A DNA stretch of 13,653 nt from Anaeromyxobacteraceae bacterium (GTDB taxonomy: Bacteria; Myxococcota; Myxococcia; Myxococcales; Anaeromyxobacteraceae): contig DAIEMM010000112.1 in the NCBI GenBank assembly GCA_027349605.1, positions 1 through 13,653 on the forward strand. The letters are read 5' to 3'. The stretch's first letter is position 1. Every line of letters starts with the position of its first letter. A program made the translations under genes and the position numbers. Positions 7,901 through 12,339 of the stretch are shown here, piece by piece. The notes beneath the pieces are model-generated. The model searched no databases, had not been told where the DNA came from, and worked only from the letters and a program-made list of their open reading frames with translations.

Positions 7901-10001
7901 GGCAGCTCGCGCAGGTCTTGAAGGTCCCGTCGACCTGCGTCCACACCGGCACTAAGCCCGTTCCGCCGGAGACCACCGTGGTCCCGCCGTGACAGTAGCT
8001 CGACGCACAGGTGGTCCCGTTCCACGTCGTCAGCGTGCCCAGGTTGGCCTTGGGGCCGAACTGGATCTGGACGGTGGCGTCGGAGTGCCCCGTGCCGTAG
8101 CCGGCGGAGGCCGCGCCGTGGCACTCGGTGCAGGCCACCGGCGAGGCCATGAGCGTGGTCTTCACGTGCGCCTGGTGGGCGCCCACCGAGACCAGCGTGG
8201 TGGCGCCGCGGCCCTGGGTGTCGACGGGAGGAGCGGCGTTCACGTTGACCGTGCCGTGGCAGGACGTGCAGGTGAGCGCGACGACGTCCACGGTCCCGTT
8301 CACGTGGGTGGTGAGGTTCACCGAGGCTCCGGCGTAGCCGGGGTGGCAGCTTCCGCAGGAGGTGCTCTGGGTGTGCGGCGCCGCCGGGGGGTACCCGTGG
8401 CAGGTGCCGCAGGCCGCGCCCACGCTGCCCGCCGTCCACACCGGCCGGTTGCCGGTGTTGCCACCCGCGAAGTTGCCGTGGCAGTAGGTGTTGGAGCAGG
8501 TGGCCGTCGCGGGGTCGTAGGCCACGCCGCTCCCGCCGGCGAGGACGCTGAAGCTGAACTCGACCGCGCCGCTCGCGTGGGTCATCGAGGTGGGCGGGTT
8601 GTGACAGTCGGTGCAGGCGAAGGCCCGCGCCAGCGACCCGCTCGACAGGTGCGCCATGTGCGCGCCCACGGCGGGCTGGGTGTTCGCGGTCTCGCCCTGG
8701 GTGCCGAGCGGGGGAGCGGCCGCGATGTACGGATCGGCGCCGGTGCGGAGCGGGTCGCCGTGGCAGGACGTGCAGGTCAGCGCCCGGACGTCGATGACGC
8801 CGTCCACGTGGGTGGCCGCGTTGACGGAGACCACCGTGTACCCGCTGTGGCAGCTGCCGCAGTCGGAGTTCTGGGGATGCGGCGCCGGGGGCGGGGCGCC
8901 GTGGCAGGAGGTGCAGGCCTTCTGGGTCCCGTCGACCGCCGTCCAGACGGGCGTGGTGGCCAGGCCTCCGCGGAGGGCCGTGCTGCCGCCGTGGCAGTAG
9001 GTCGAGGCGCAGGTCGCCGTCCCGGCGTCCCACACGGTCGTCGTGCCCTTGTCGGCAAGGGCGCCGAACTTCACCTTGCTGGCGGGCGGGTTGGTGGCGT
9101 GGCCGACGTCGGACGGTACCGTGTGGCACTCGCCGCAGGCGACCGCCTTCGCGAGGGTTGGGCTGAGGTGGAGCTGGTGAGCGCCGACGGAGACGAAGGT
9201 GGTCGCCGAACGCCCCTGGGTGTCGAGGGGCGGCGCGGCGTTCACGCCGGGCGTCCCGTGGCAGGCCGTGCAGGCGGCGCCCGAGACGTCGACGACGCCG
9301 TTCATGTGGGTCGCCGTGTTCGTGGCCTGGGTGCCCGACCCGGTGTTGTCGCCGTAGCCGGTGTGGCAGGCGCTGCAGGTGGTGAGCTGGGCGTGGGGCA
9401 CCGCGGGCGGGTCGCCGTGGCAGAACCCGCAGTTCTGGAGCCAGTTCGGGAACCCGGCGGCCGCGTGACACGCCTCGCAGGAGGGAGCGTTCGCGAGCCC
9501 CTTGTAGTCGGGCCCGTGGCAGGTGTTGCACTGCGGGGTGTTCGGGACCTTCTTCACGAAGTCGAAGAAGAGCGGTCCGTGCTGGGCGGGATCCGGGATG
9601 GCAGCGTGGCCCAGCCGGTCCGTGCCGTTGAACACCGCGACCACCCACTTGTCGGCGCCGGACGAGACGGTGTCGAGGACGCAGGCCCCCGTCCCTCCGC
9701 AGTCGCCCGCCCAGCTCACGAAGGCCTTCCCGGCGTCGGGCACGGCGCTCAGCGTCACCGGGACGTTCCAGCTGTAGGTGGCGGGACCACAGGCGTCCTT
9801 GCTGGTGCCGGCAGTGCCGCAGTTGAGCTGCCCGTCGGGCGTGGTGATCGTCCCGCCAACGGGGCGGGAGACGTTCACGACGTAGAAGACGCCGAGCTGC
9901 CCCTTCTTCTCGGCCTCCGTCGTCTTGCTCGACGAACCCTTGAAGCACCCTGCCACGGAGAGGGCGGCGACCAGGAATGTTGCGGTGCGAGGGAGGCGCA
10001 T
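1962..10001 (-). CDS. Giant outer-surface multihaem c-type cytochrome lipoprotein (61 candidate haem motifs)
   Basis: This is a 2,679-residue, frameshift-free cytochrome. It starts at ATG with GGAG nine bases upstream (10011-10014). A lipoprotein signal ends in LSVAGC (Cys19), implying export and lipidation; no Asp follows the Cys, so outer-membrane placement is likely. Residues about 35-125 resemble a divergent InlB B-repeat beta domain with four Cys. Haem motifs run from Cys158 to His2608: 51 CXXCH, 7 CX4CH (Cys at 331, 502, 665, 903, 1102, 1473, 1672) and 3 CX3CH (1283, 1858, 2000). The CX4CH...CXXCH pairing matches the Geobacter-type family (TIGR01904/PF09698). Nine VGxHxxH and about eleven H(V/M/I/L/Q)(D/N)G segments recur and could supply distal His ligands. 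Two related beta-rich inserts interrupt the C-terminal haem region. The probable role is extracellular electron transfer, for example to metals. Substrate and partners are unknown, and I see no porin gene beside it. Confidence 0.95.
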   Translation of the reverse strand: MRLPRTATFLVAALSVAGCFKGSSSKTTEAEKKGQLGVFYVVNVSRPVGGTITTPDGQLNCGTAGTSKDACGPATYSWNVPVTLSAVPDAGKAFVSWAGDCGGTGACVLDTVSSGADKWVVAVFNGTDRLGHAAIPDPAQHGPLFFDFVKKVPNTPQCNTCHGPDYKGLANAPSCEACHAAAGFPNWLQNCGFCHGDPPAVPHAQLTTCSACHTGYGDNTGSGTQATNTATHMNGVVDVSGAACTACHGTPGVNAAPPLDTQGRSATTFVSVGAHQLHLSPTLAKAVACGECHTVPSDVGHATNPPASKVKFGALADKGTTTVWDAGTATCASTYCHGGSTALRGGLATTPVWTAVDGTQKACTSCHGAPPPAPHPQNSDCGSCHSGYTVVSVNAATHVDGVIDVRALTCTSCHGDPLRTGADPYIAAAPPLGTQGETANTQPAVGAHMAHLSSGSLARAFACTDCHNPPTSMTHASGAVEFSFSVLAGGSGVAYDPATATCSNTYCHGNFAGGNTGNRPVWTAGSVGAACGTCHGYPPAAPHTQSTSCGSCHPGYAGASVNLTTHVNGTVDVVALTCTSCHGTVNVNAAPPVDTQGRGATTLVSVGAHQAHVKTTLMASPVACTECHGAASAGYGTGHSDATVQIQFGPKANLGTLTTWNGTTCASSYCHGGTTVVSGGTGLVPVWTQVDGTFKTCASCHGAPPPSPHVQSTACGSCHPGYTNSTVAAASHIDGVVNVVLGPTSCNVCHGAPPATPDHRTAGGVTTCVTCHDQTVDASGNILTGGKHQNGTVDLSLAMNCAKCHGTAGRTPNPTSFANEVEGAPPRDLAGSTSPTVPGVGAHLVHVNGVRSKNLLCSDCHDVSSVVTSRYAHANGTVDMAWGILATLGGAAPTYVLGSGSSCNATYCHGNFPGGNGVGASPAWTTPGTLGCTSCHGAPPALSATTHHPGNTSCGACHGTGYASTTVAQTTHVDGTVTVSRSGCTLCHGDLTQTAVAATSAAAAPGFNAASADTTGNTLSTAAAVGAHAKHLTGTTWRATPIACSECHAVPGDGDVSHATGTGTGGARATVTFGSLARTGGITTAGYAGSLTGAGGSTAGTCSNTYCHGNFKNGTAANAPSWLGGVAAANCGSCHGLPPGGTHPASSNCSSCHSGYSASTVNAANHMNGVVDVANMTCTSCHGDAARVSVAGADLNQASAPPVDTLGAAAGVRVGTHGSHVNPAAGAVYKPVACTECHTDNAGNVSHSNNVVNVTFATATGANLGSYAPTFVQGDGTTTQTTCATYCHGATLDLTTTRGSVATWSWNGAAADCGSCHKSPPGTANHHNASALTTCSKCHSGTVDGAGVVNVAGGLHVNGSIDTVNLTCTTCHGNATLVASGLQDPNVAAAPTGTGAPDTYGFVDPATANGVGVHAAHVLGTRSRPVQCNACHTVPGTQIHKTGVSTSGTVALANLATTGGIANAAYAGAGGTCSNVYCHGNFAGGSGAVATPTWKTAGALACTSCHGAPPALSAASHHPANADCATCHGTGYSSTTVVASTHVDGAPTLSRSGCTLCHGDLTQTAVAATSAAAAPGFNAASADTTGATAATSAAVGAHAKHLTGTTWRATPIACGECHTVPGTGDVTHATGAGSGGARATVAFGTLATTGGITTAAYAGSTTASGTNGAGTCSNVYCHGNFKNGTTANAPSWLGGTAAAACGSCHGSGTSPRPGGTHPASDACENCHTGYTITSINPANHLNGSVQVDALTCTSCHGQGTRASVAGADVNQPSAPPLDSLGASTGVRVGVHEAHVNPAAAGAVFRPIACVDCHPDNAGNNSHSNGTREVVLTGSATANLGGLTASRTLGDGSSTATTCTTYCHGATMAVGFTGTVGTTWSWTGAAAACGSCHGFPPTVSHSGVASTASACNGCHPGTVKADGSIDVAGGLHINGQLDGGGEPVAGGTSCGGCHAAYFDAMNGTLAKVSKHAMGSDVPLDGAFSWTGTDLSTSVAIGNRTCISMCHGDHPHTLTSPATTTHENNVYVDATTQASRAADSATRVGAGGTGTQNRAKSDFDPAANTGLCASCHQKPIVAAGITVSAATFGASAHDFTSNTVGATTYNWNYGLHDASSFGRNCTKCHASRAEGTTPASTTTVAVHYSDTDPNLLAGTTNPAGTAANFACYNCHGSTATPAVGVQGNRSGKDIQTQVLHATAVNESGHPSNSDTRHDSAAEFTAASFGNALGVTAGTGQRHASCMDCHDSHEAKATADAAPYAAGTVGISTTGTCPTSMGGGNCGTATGSGTTWTSAMLGWKMQVGTAWYTVVQFNSTTSLIVYPRPGTAVGAGTAYSVRPFYRATNVAGPALQGAWGARFGGTLAAWTSPAAANFTKSTLTAGTDLEASLCFKCHTSYYWGTGTTPVSPSGFTYTTGTAAFTQGNATVTGTGTTWTAAHVGANIKNNASGVWYKITGRTSNTSITISPVAAATSAASAYTIQMAESDVAKEFNPANMSFHPILASASGNRGATNNILPPFSKTSLMQCTDCHESDAGTDPNGPHGSAARFILKGPNTTWDSTLATTSTGMPAGAFCANCHRADFTGSRFTSVTEPKAIHTYSSHRTACFNCHAAVPHGGPRMGILVAPAGATSTVGGSIAGWDTAAPYSQPPTTSNRLYLKSYPATNAADWSQTNCGCNGTGH
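2568..2765 (-). other. C-terminal beta-rich insert 2 of the cytochrome
   Basis: Residues about 2413-2478, between the second- and third-last groups of haem motifs (CFKCH and CTDCH), lack Cys. They read as alternating small, polar and hydrophobic residues with the core TVTGTGTTWTAAHVG, then VWYKI and a Ser/Thr-rich end. They align by eye with the insert at 2991-3170 (shared GTGTTWT/GSGTTWT, VGxx, WY, TSxxI). I infer a small beta-sandwich, possibly for surface or polysaccharide contact. Confidence 0.55.
2991..3170 (-). other. C-terminal beta-rich insert 1 of the cytochrome
   Basis: Residues about 2278-2337, between haem motifs CMDCH and CFKCH, contain TGSGTTWTSAMLGWKMQVG, then AWYTVV and TSLIVYP. 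The same order of elements is found in the insert at 2568-2765. A nearby non-haem Cys pair (CPTSMGGGNC) just upstream could form a disulphide. I infer a duplicated beta domain; function is unknown. Confidence 0.55.
3987..4004 (-). other. CX3CH motif (CISMCH) in the cytochrome
   Basis: Cys2000 begins CISMCH, one residue longer than the canonical haem site. It is followed by GDHPH, so ligand His residues are nearby. It is the last of the ten expanded motifs and lies 142 residues after the previous one. Haem attachment here is not certain. Confidence 0.7.
4200..5585 (-). repeat. Higher-order cytochrome repeat, copy B
   Basis: This segment encodes residues from Cys1473 to about 1934 and matches 5930-7295 at a constant 1,710-bp (570-codon) offset over most of its length. 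After GNFKNG, a four-residue insertion (GSGTSPRPGGTHP versus GLPPGGTHP) moves the offset to 1,722 bp. The longest exact match I found is 48 bp (5160-5207 with 6870-6917); another is 34 bp (5290-5323 with 7000-7033). It contains three haem units in the order CX4CH, CX4CH, CX3CH. Confidence 0.85.
4413..4430 (-). other. CX3CH motif (CTTYCH) in the cytochrome
   Basis: Cys1858 begins CTTYCH followed by GAT. It is the duplicate of the CATYCH site at 6138-6155 and stands where other units carry CX4CH, keeping the Tyr-Cys-His-Gly end. Reading the codons directly confirms one residue fewer than CX4CH and shows no frameshift. Confidence 0.75.
5930..7295 (-). repeat. Higher-order cytochrome repeat, copy A
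   Basis: This segment encodes residues from Cys903 to about 1358 and is the N-terminal copy of the segment at 4200-5585. The unit order is CNATYCH-GNFPGG, CSNTYCH-GNFKNG, then CATYCH-GAT, the same three subtypes as in copy B. Fainter similarity continues on both sides; for example GTVD..G.(I/V)(D/N)VAGG-like segments recur at motifs 21, 36 and 51. This implies repeated in-frame duplication of a block of about 15 motifs. Confidence 0.85.
6138..6155 (-). other. CX3CH motif (CATYCH) in the cytochrome
   Basis: Cys1283 begins CATYCH followed by GAT. The codons are TGC GCC ACG TAC TGC CAC. It occupies the same position in its repeat unit as the seven CX4CH motifs but is one residue shorter, and its partner 575 residues later is also CX3CH. 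Confidence 0.75.
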
Positions 10002-10128
10002 CGTCGGGATCTCCGGTTCTGCAAAAGCCCTGGAAAAGCGGGGTGCGACGCTCGGAATGCAAGCGCCAGACCTGCTGCCGAAGGAAAAGGGGGCCGGAGG
10101 TGGACCGATGTAAGTGTCTGGAAGGTCT

Positions 10129-10148
10129 CAGGTGATCCGGATCGCCTG
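10129..10148. promoter_or_regulatory. 20-bp imperfect palindrome, candidate operator
   Basis: CAGGTGATCCGGATCGCCTG is self-complementary in nine of ten base pairs; only the T/G pair at positions 5 and 16 of the site mismatches. It lies 128 bp upstream of the cytochrome start. Its length and two-fold symmetry suit a dimeric regulator, but no known consensus is recognised. Confidence 0.4.
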
Positions 10149-10181
10149 GGGCGACCTGGCACCATCCGGGGTCCCCACAAC

Positions 10182-10198
10182 CCCGCAACCCTTGCGGG
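10182..10198. promoter_or_regulatory. Dyad CCCGCAA-N3-TTGCGGG upstream of the cytochrome
   Basis: This is a perfect 7-bp inverted repeat with a CCC spacer. Its core CGCAA-N3-TTGCG (10184-10196) reappears at 11912-11924 upstream of the radical SAM gene. It could be an operator or an RNA hairpin. Confidence 0.45.
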
Positions 10199-10226
10199 CA
10201 GGGGAAACGGAGAGCTCTCTCACCGC

Positions 10227-10251
10227 AAAAAATGTCCCGCGGACCGGGGAC
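10227..10251 (-). terminator. Intrinsic terminator after the radical SAM gene
   Basis: On the minus strand, GTCCC pairs with GGGAC (10234-10251, with one further C-G pair across a bulge) and is followed by A and six T residues (A-tract at 10227-10232 on the plus strand). It lies 15 bases after the stop codon. The stem is short but GC-rich and the T-tract is clear. It separates the radical SAM transcript from the cytochrome operon. Confidence 0.62.
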
Positions 10252-10265
10252 GCAGACCGGGGGCA

Positions 10266-11768
10266 CTACGTTGGGGTGACGGCGACGGCCGGCCCCGGAA
10301 CGTCCATGCCGATCTCGCGGAGCATCTCCTTCACCGAGTCCGGCATGCTGGCGTGGCCCGCCATGCGCTTCATCTCGGCGCCCAGGTAGCTGTTCTCGAT
10401 GAGCAGCTTCAGCACCTTGATCATGAAGCGGCGCTTCTCGGGCGTGAGCTTCCCGAGGTTCTTGAACTTGTCGTGGAAGAAGTGGCCGGTGGCGCGGTGG
10501 AGCTCGCCGTGGAGCTCCTCGATGGTCATGTTGTCCGGCCTCATCACCGGCTCGACCAGGTTGTAGCGCCGGTAGTCCTTGGTGACGAGGCGGCTCTCCA
10601 TCTCCGGGCCGATGTCGGAGTAGGGCCAAGGGGTCAGGGCGAGGAAGAAGGCCATGTCCGGCGCGTACCACTTGGCGAGCTCGACGGTCTCGCGCACCGA
10701 CGCGGTCGTCTCCTCCGGGGTCCCCAGGACGAAGGAGGTCTCGGAGACCATGCCGTGCTCGTTGATGAGGTCGATGGCCCGCTTCGACTCGGCGACCTTG
10801 ATGTCCTTCTTGTAGAGGTCGAGCGTGGCCTGCGAGGTGGACTCGACGCCCAGGTAGACGTGGGAGACTCCCGCCTTCGCGTACTTCGACAGGATGTCCT
10901 CGTCTCGCAGGATGTCGTCGACGCGGGTCTCCATGAGGAGCTCGAGGCCGCTCCGCCGCTCGACGAGGAGGTCGAGGACCTTCTCCCACCGCGCCCGGTC
11001 GGTGGTGGGGGTCTCGTCGGAAAGCATGGCCACGGCCACTCCGTGCCTGTCCCGCAGCATTTCCAGCTCGGTCACGAACTTGAGCGGGTCGCGTCCGCGC
11101 CAGCTCCGTCCCCAGAACTTCTGCTGGGAGCAGAAGGAGCAACGCTGCGCGCAGCCGCGCGCCGAGGAGACGATGGCGAGCTTGCCCTGGGGGCTGGGCC
11201 GGTACCAGTAGAGCGGCCAGTCGACGAGGTCGAAGGCGGGCTGGAACCGGTCGAGGTCGAAGCAGAGCATGCGCGGCGGGTTCGAGAACGGGACGCCGTC
11301 CTTCCGGTAGGCGAGGCCGGCGATCTTCTCGTGCCCCTCCCCGGCCGCCACGGCCTGTACCAGCTCGGCGATGGTGCGCTCGCCCTCCCCGCGCACCACG
11401 AAGTCGACGCTGGGGTCGTCGCGGAGGATCTCCTCCCAGCAGTAGGTCGCGTGCACGTTGCCGATCACCGTGCGGACCTCCGGGTTCCACGCCTTGGCGT
11501 TGGCGCAGATCACCCGTGCGTCGGGCTCGGTGGCGGTGATGGCGGTGGTGCCGACGATGTCGGGCTTGAACTCGGCGATCTTCTTCGAGATGTCGTCGTG
11601 CGACACGAACATCGACATCGCGTCGTAGATCTCGACCTCGGCGCCGGCTGCGCGCGCCTCGCCCGCGACGTAGACCATCGCGAGCGGCATCCACGTTCCG
11701 GCGGCCTCGACCACGCCGGCGTGGTACGGCGACGTGACGAGCAGAACGCGGGGCTTTCGGCCGAGCAT
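10266..11768 (-). CDS. B12-binding-type radical SAM protein (BchE-like superfamily)
   Basis: This 500-residue enzyme has an N-terminal cobalamin-binding-like Rossmann region (about 6-140, with GNVHATYCWEEIL at 103-115 and VVRGEGERT at 124-132). A radical SAM barrel follows, with the 4Fe-4S ligands Cys206, Cys210 and Cys213 in GCAQRCSFC. LGVES (306-310) and VLGTPEET (347-354) match SAM-binding and barrel motifs of this class. The canonical DxHxxG cobalamin ligand motif is not visible, so B12 may bind base-off without a protein ligand, or not at all. The nearest named relatives by layout are BchE-type anaerobic cyclases and hopanoid or lipid-modifying enzymes. With no photosynthesis genes nearby, chlorophyll synthesis is unlikely, and I cannot name the substrate. 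ATG start with AAGGAG eight bases upstream (11777-11782). A terminator follows, so it appears monocistronic. Confidence 0.9.
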   Translation of the reverse strand: MLGRKPRVLLVTSPYHAGVVEAAGTWMPLAMVYVAGEARAAGAEVEIYDAMSMFVSHDDISKKIAEFKPDIVGTTAITATEPDARVICANAKAWNPEVRTVIGNVHATYCWEEILRDDPSVDFVVRGEGERTIAELVQAVAAGEGHEKIAGLAYRKDGVPFSNPPRMLCFDLDRFQPAFDLVDWPLYWYRPSPQGKLAIVSSARGCAQRCSFCSQQKFWGRSWRGRDPLKFVTELEMLRDRHGVAVAMLSDETPTTDRARWEKVLDLLVERRSGLELLMETRVDDILRDEDILSKYAKAGVSHVYLGVESTSQATLDLYKKDIKVAESKRAIDLINEHGMVSETSFVLGTPEETTASVRETVELAKWYAPDMAFFLALTPWPYSDIGPEMESRLVTKDYRRYNLVEPVMRPDNMTIEELHGELHRATGHFFHDKFKNLGKLTPEKRRFMIKVLKLLIENSYLGAEMKRMAGHASMPDSVKEMLREIGMDVPGPAVAVTPT

Positions 11769-11911
11769 CAGGTAGTCTCCTTCATGAGTCCACTTCAGGA
11801 GGTAGCACGAACGGAGCCAAAGGTCACCGGTTCATGGTACATTGAATTCATTGAAATTTTTACTGCTCCTCGTGACCCTCCGTGATCGTTTTGCACCTCG
11901 CCGTCACATTT

Positions 11912-11924
11912 CGCAACTTTTGCG
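11912..11924. promoter_or_regulatory. Dyad CGCAA-N3-TTGCG upstream of the radical SAM gene
   Basis: CGCAA CTT TTGCG is a perfect 5-bp inverted repeat with a 3-bp centre, 144 bp upstream of the radical SAM start. The same arms and spacing occur at 10184-10196 before the cytochrome. This suggests a shared regulator; a chance origin is not excluded. Confidence 0.42.
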
Positions 11925-11941
11925 GCACTCCGAATGGGTGC

Positions 11942-11954
11942 CCCCTCACAGGGG
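11942..11954 (-). terminator. Small hairpin after the 116-aa membrane protein gene
   Basis: CCCCT and AGGGG form a 5-bp stem with a 3-base loop beginning six bases after the stop codon at 11961. There is no T-tract, so termination here would need Rho or the neighbouring CGCAA-N3-TTGCG hairpin. Confidence 0.28.
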
Positions 11955-11960
11955 AGCGAC

Positions 11961-12311
11961 TCAGAAGTAGGCGATGGCGACCTGCCAGGCGGTGCCGGCC
12001 AGGAAGACCACGCCCAGGATGGCGTGCTTCACCTTGAGCAAACGGATGCGGTCGCGCGCCACGTCGCCGGTCCACCCGAAGACCTTCCAGGTGACCATGC
12101 GCACCACCCCGGTGAGCACGATGACCGCCAGGCTCACCCAGGTCACCCACATGAACTTCACGCCGAGTGACCGAGCGAGGCCGGTGGCCTGGGCCCACTC
12201 CGGCCGCCCCACCTGGACGTGGAGGATGGAGAGGAGGACGAGCGAGCCGATCCACGTGCCGGTGGCGACGTCGTGGACGAAGGCGTTGAGGATGGTGAGC
12301 TTTTCCTGCAC
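11961..12311 (-). CDS. Small three-helix membrane protein, CopD-like
   Basis: This 116-residue protein is almost wholly membrane-embedded, with hydrophobic spans near 14-33, 52-73 and 94-114. Conserved-looking His residues sit at span ends: His13 in FVHDVATGTWIG, His31 in LHVQVG and His96 in KVKHAILG. This pattern resembles small CopD/DUF-type membrane proteins that may bind haem b or a metal, but the resemblance is by eye and weak. The start is GTG at 12311; an in-frame TAG lies just upstream (TAG AAT GGC TCC CCC GTG), so no longer form exists. No strong ribosome site precedes it, which fits translation coupled to the lipoprotein gene ending 28 bp upstream. It may be a membrane partner of that lipoprotein; function is unassigned. 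Confidence 0.75.
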   Translation of the reverse strand: MQEKLTILNAFVHDVATGTWIGSLVLLSILHVQVGRPEWAQATGLARSLGVKFMWVTWVSLAVIVLTGVVRMVTWKVFGWTGDVARDRIRLLKVKHAILGVVFLAGTAWQVAIAYF

Positions 12312-12339
12312 GGGGGAGCCATTCTACCCGCGGACGCGG

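Larger units (their letters stand above)
10002..10226 (-). promoter_or_regulatory. Leader and probable promoter region of the giant cytochrome
   Basis: This spacer follows the radical SAM terminator, so the cytochrome needs its own promoter here. I found no convincing -35/-10 pair. The region holds several dyads: GAGAGCTCTC (10210-10219), CCCGCAA-N3-TTGCGGG (10182-10198), GGGGTCCCC (10168-10176), TCGCC-N3-GGCGA (10142-10154) and a 20-bp imperfect palindrome (10129-10148). The ribosome site GGAG is at 10011-10014. Confidence 0.5.
11769..11960 (-). promoter_or_regulatory. Promoter region of the radical SAM gene
   Basis: This 192-bp spacer contains the most AT-rich patch in the window (about 11835-11862), with the 9-bp-period direct repeat ATTGAA-TTC-ATTGAA and the palindrome TGAATTCA (11843-11850). 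It probably includes the promoter, but no good hexamer pair with 16-18 bp spacing could be fixed. Confidence 0.4.

Noticed and set aside
1845..7955. A 2,036-codon plus-strand open frame antisense to the cytochrome
   Set aside because: Its translation is Arg/Gly/Val/Ala-rich low-complexity sequence with no domain. It exists because GC-rich codons and repeated Cys-His codons on the real strand rarely give stops in this antisense frame. The cytochrome frame has a signal peptide, haem motifs and a ribosome site.
2178..9530. Regularly spaced GTGGCA-type repeats that could suggest a CRISPR or satellite array
   Set aside because: They are the reverse complement of Cys-His haem codons inside one open frame. 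Spacing varies, spacers are coding and similar to each other, and no cas gene is present.
10201..10265. GEMM-I-like pattern (GCAAA, stem, GGGACGCA) on the plus strand
   Set aside because: It lies antisense to the flanking genes with no plus-strand gene downstream, lacks the full conserved core, and is explained by the radical SAM terminator on the other strand.
6844..11694. A 1,616-codon minus-strand frame overlapping the cytochrome and radical SAM genes
   Set aside because: It is an out-of-frame shadow: Arg-rich with scattered His, and crossing the intergenic terminator. The frames carrying CXXCH and CxxxCxxC motifs are the coding ones.
11769..11786. Five-codon leader ORF (MKETT) overlapping the radical SAM start as TGATG
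   Set aside because: Its codons consist of the ribosome site itself (AAGGAG), so the ATG and overlap are most simply chance.
7989..11885. A 1,298-codon plus-strand open frame spanning the cytochrome 5' part, the spacer and the radical SAM gene
   Set aside because: It crosses a terminator and two real gene boundaries, has shadow-type composition, and lies opposite two well-supported proteins.
11905..11930. Sigma-54-like promoter (TGCCGC-N5-TTGCG) upstream of the radical SAM gene
   Set aside because: Spacing fits, but the nearly invariant GG of the -24 element is missing, and the bases are better explained by the CGCAA-N3-TTGCG dyad.
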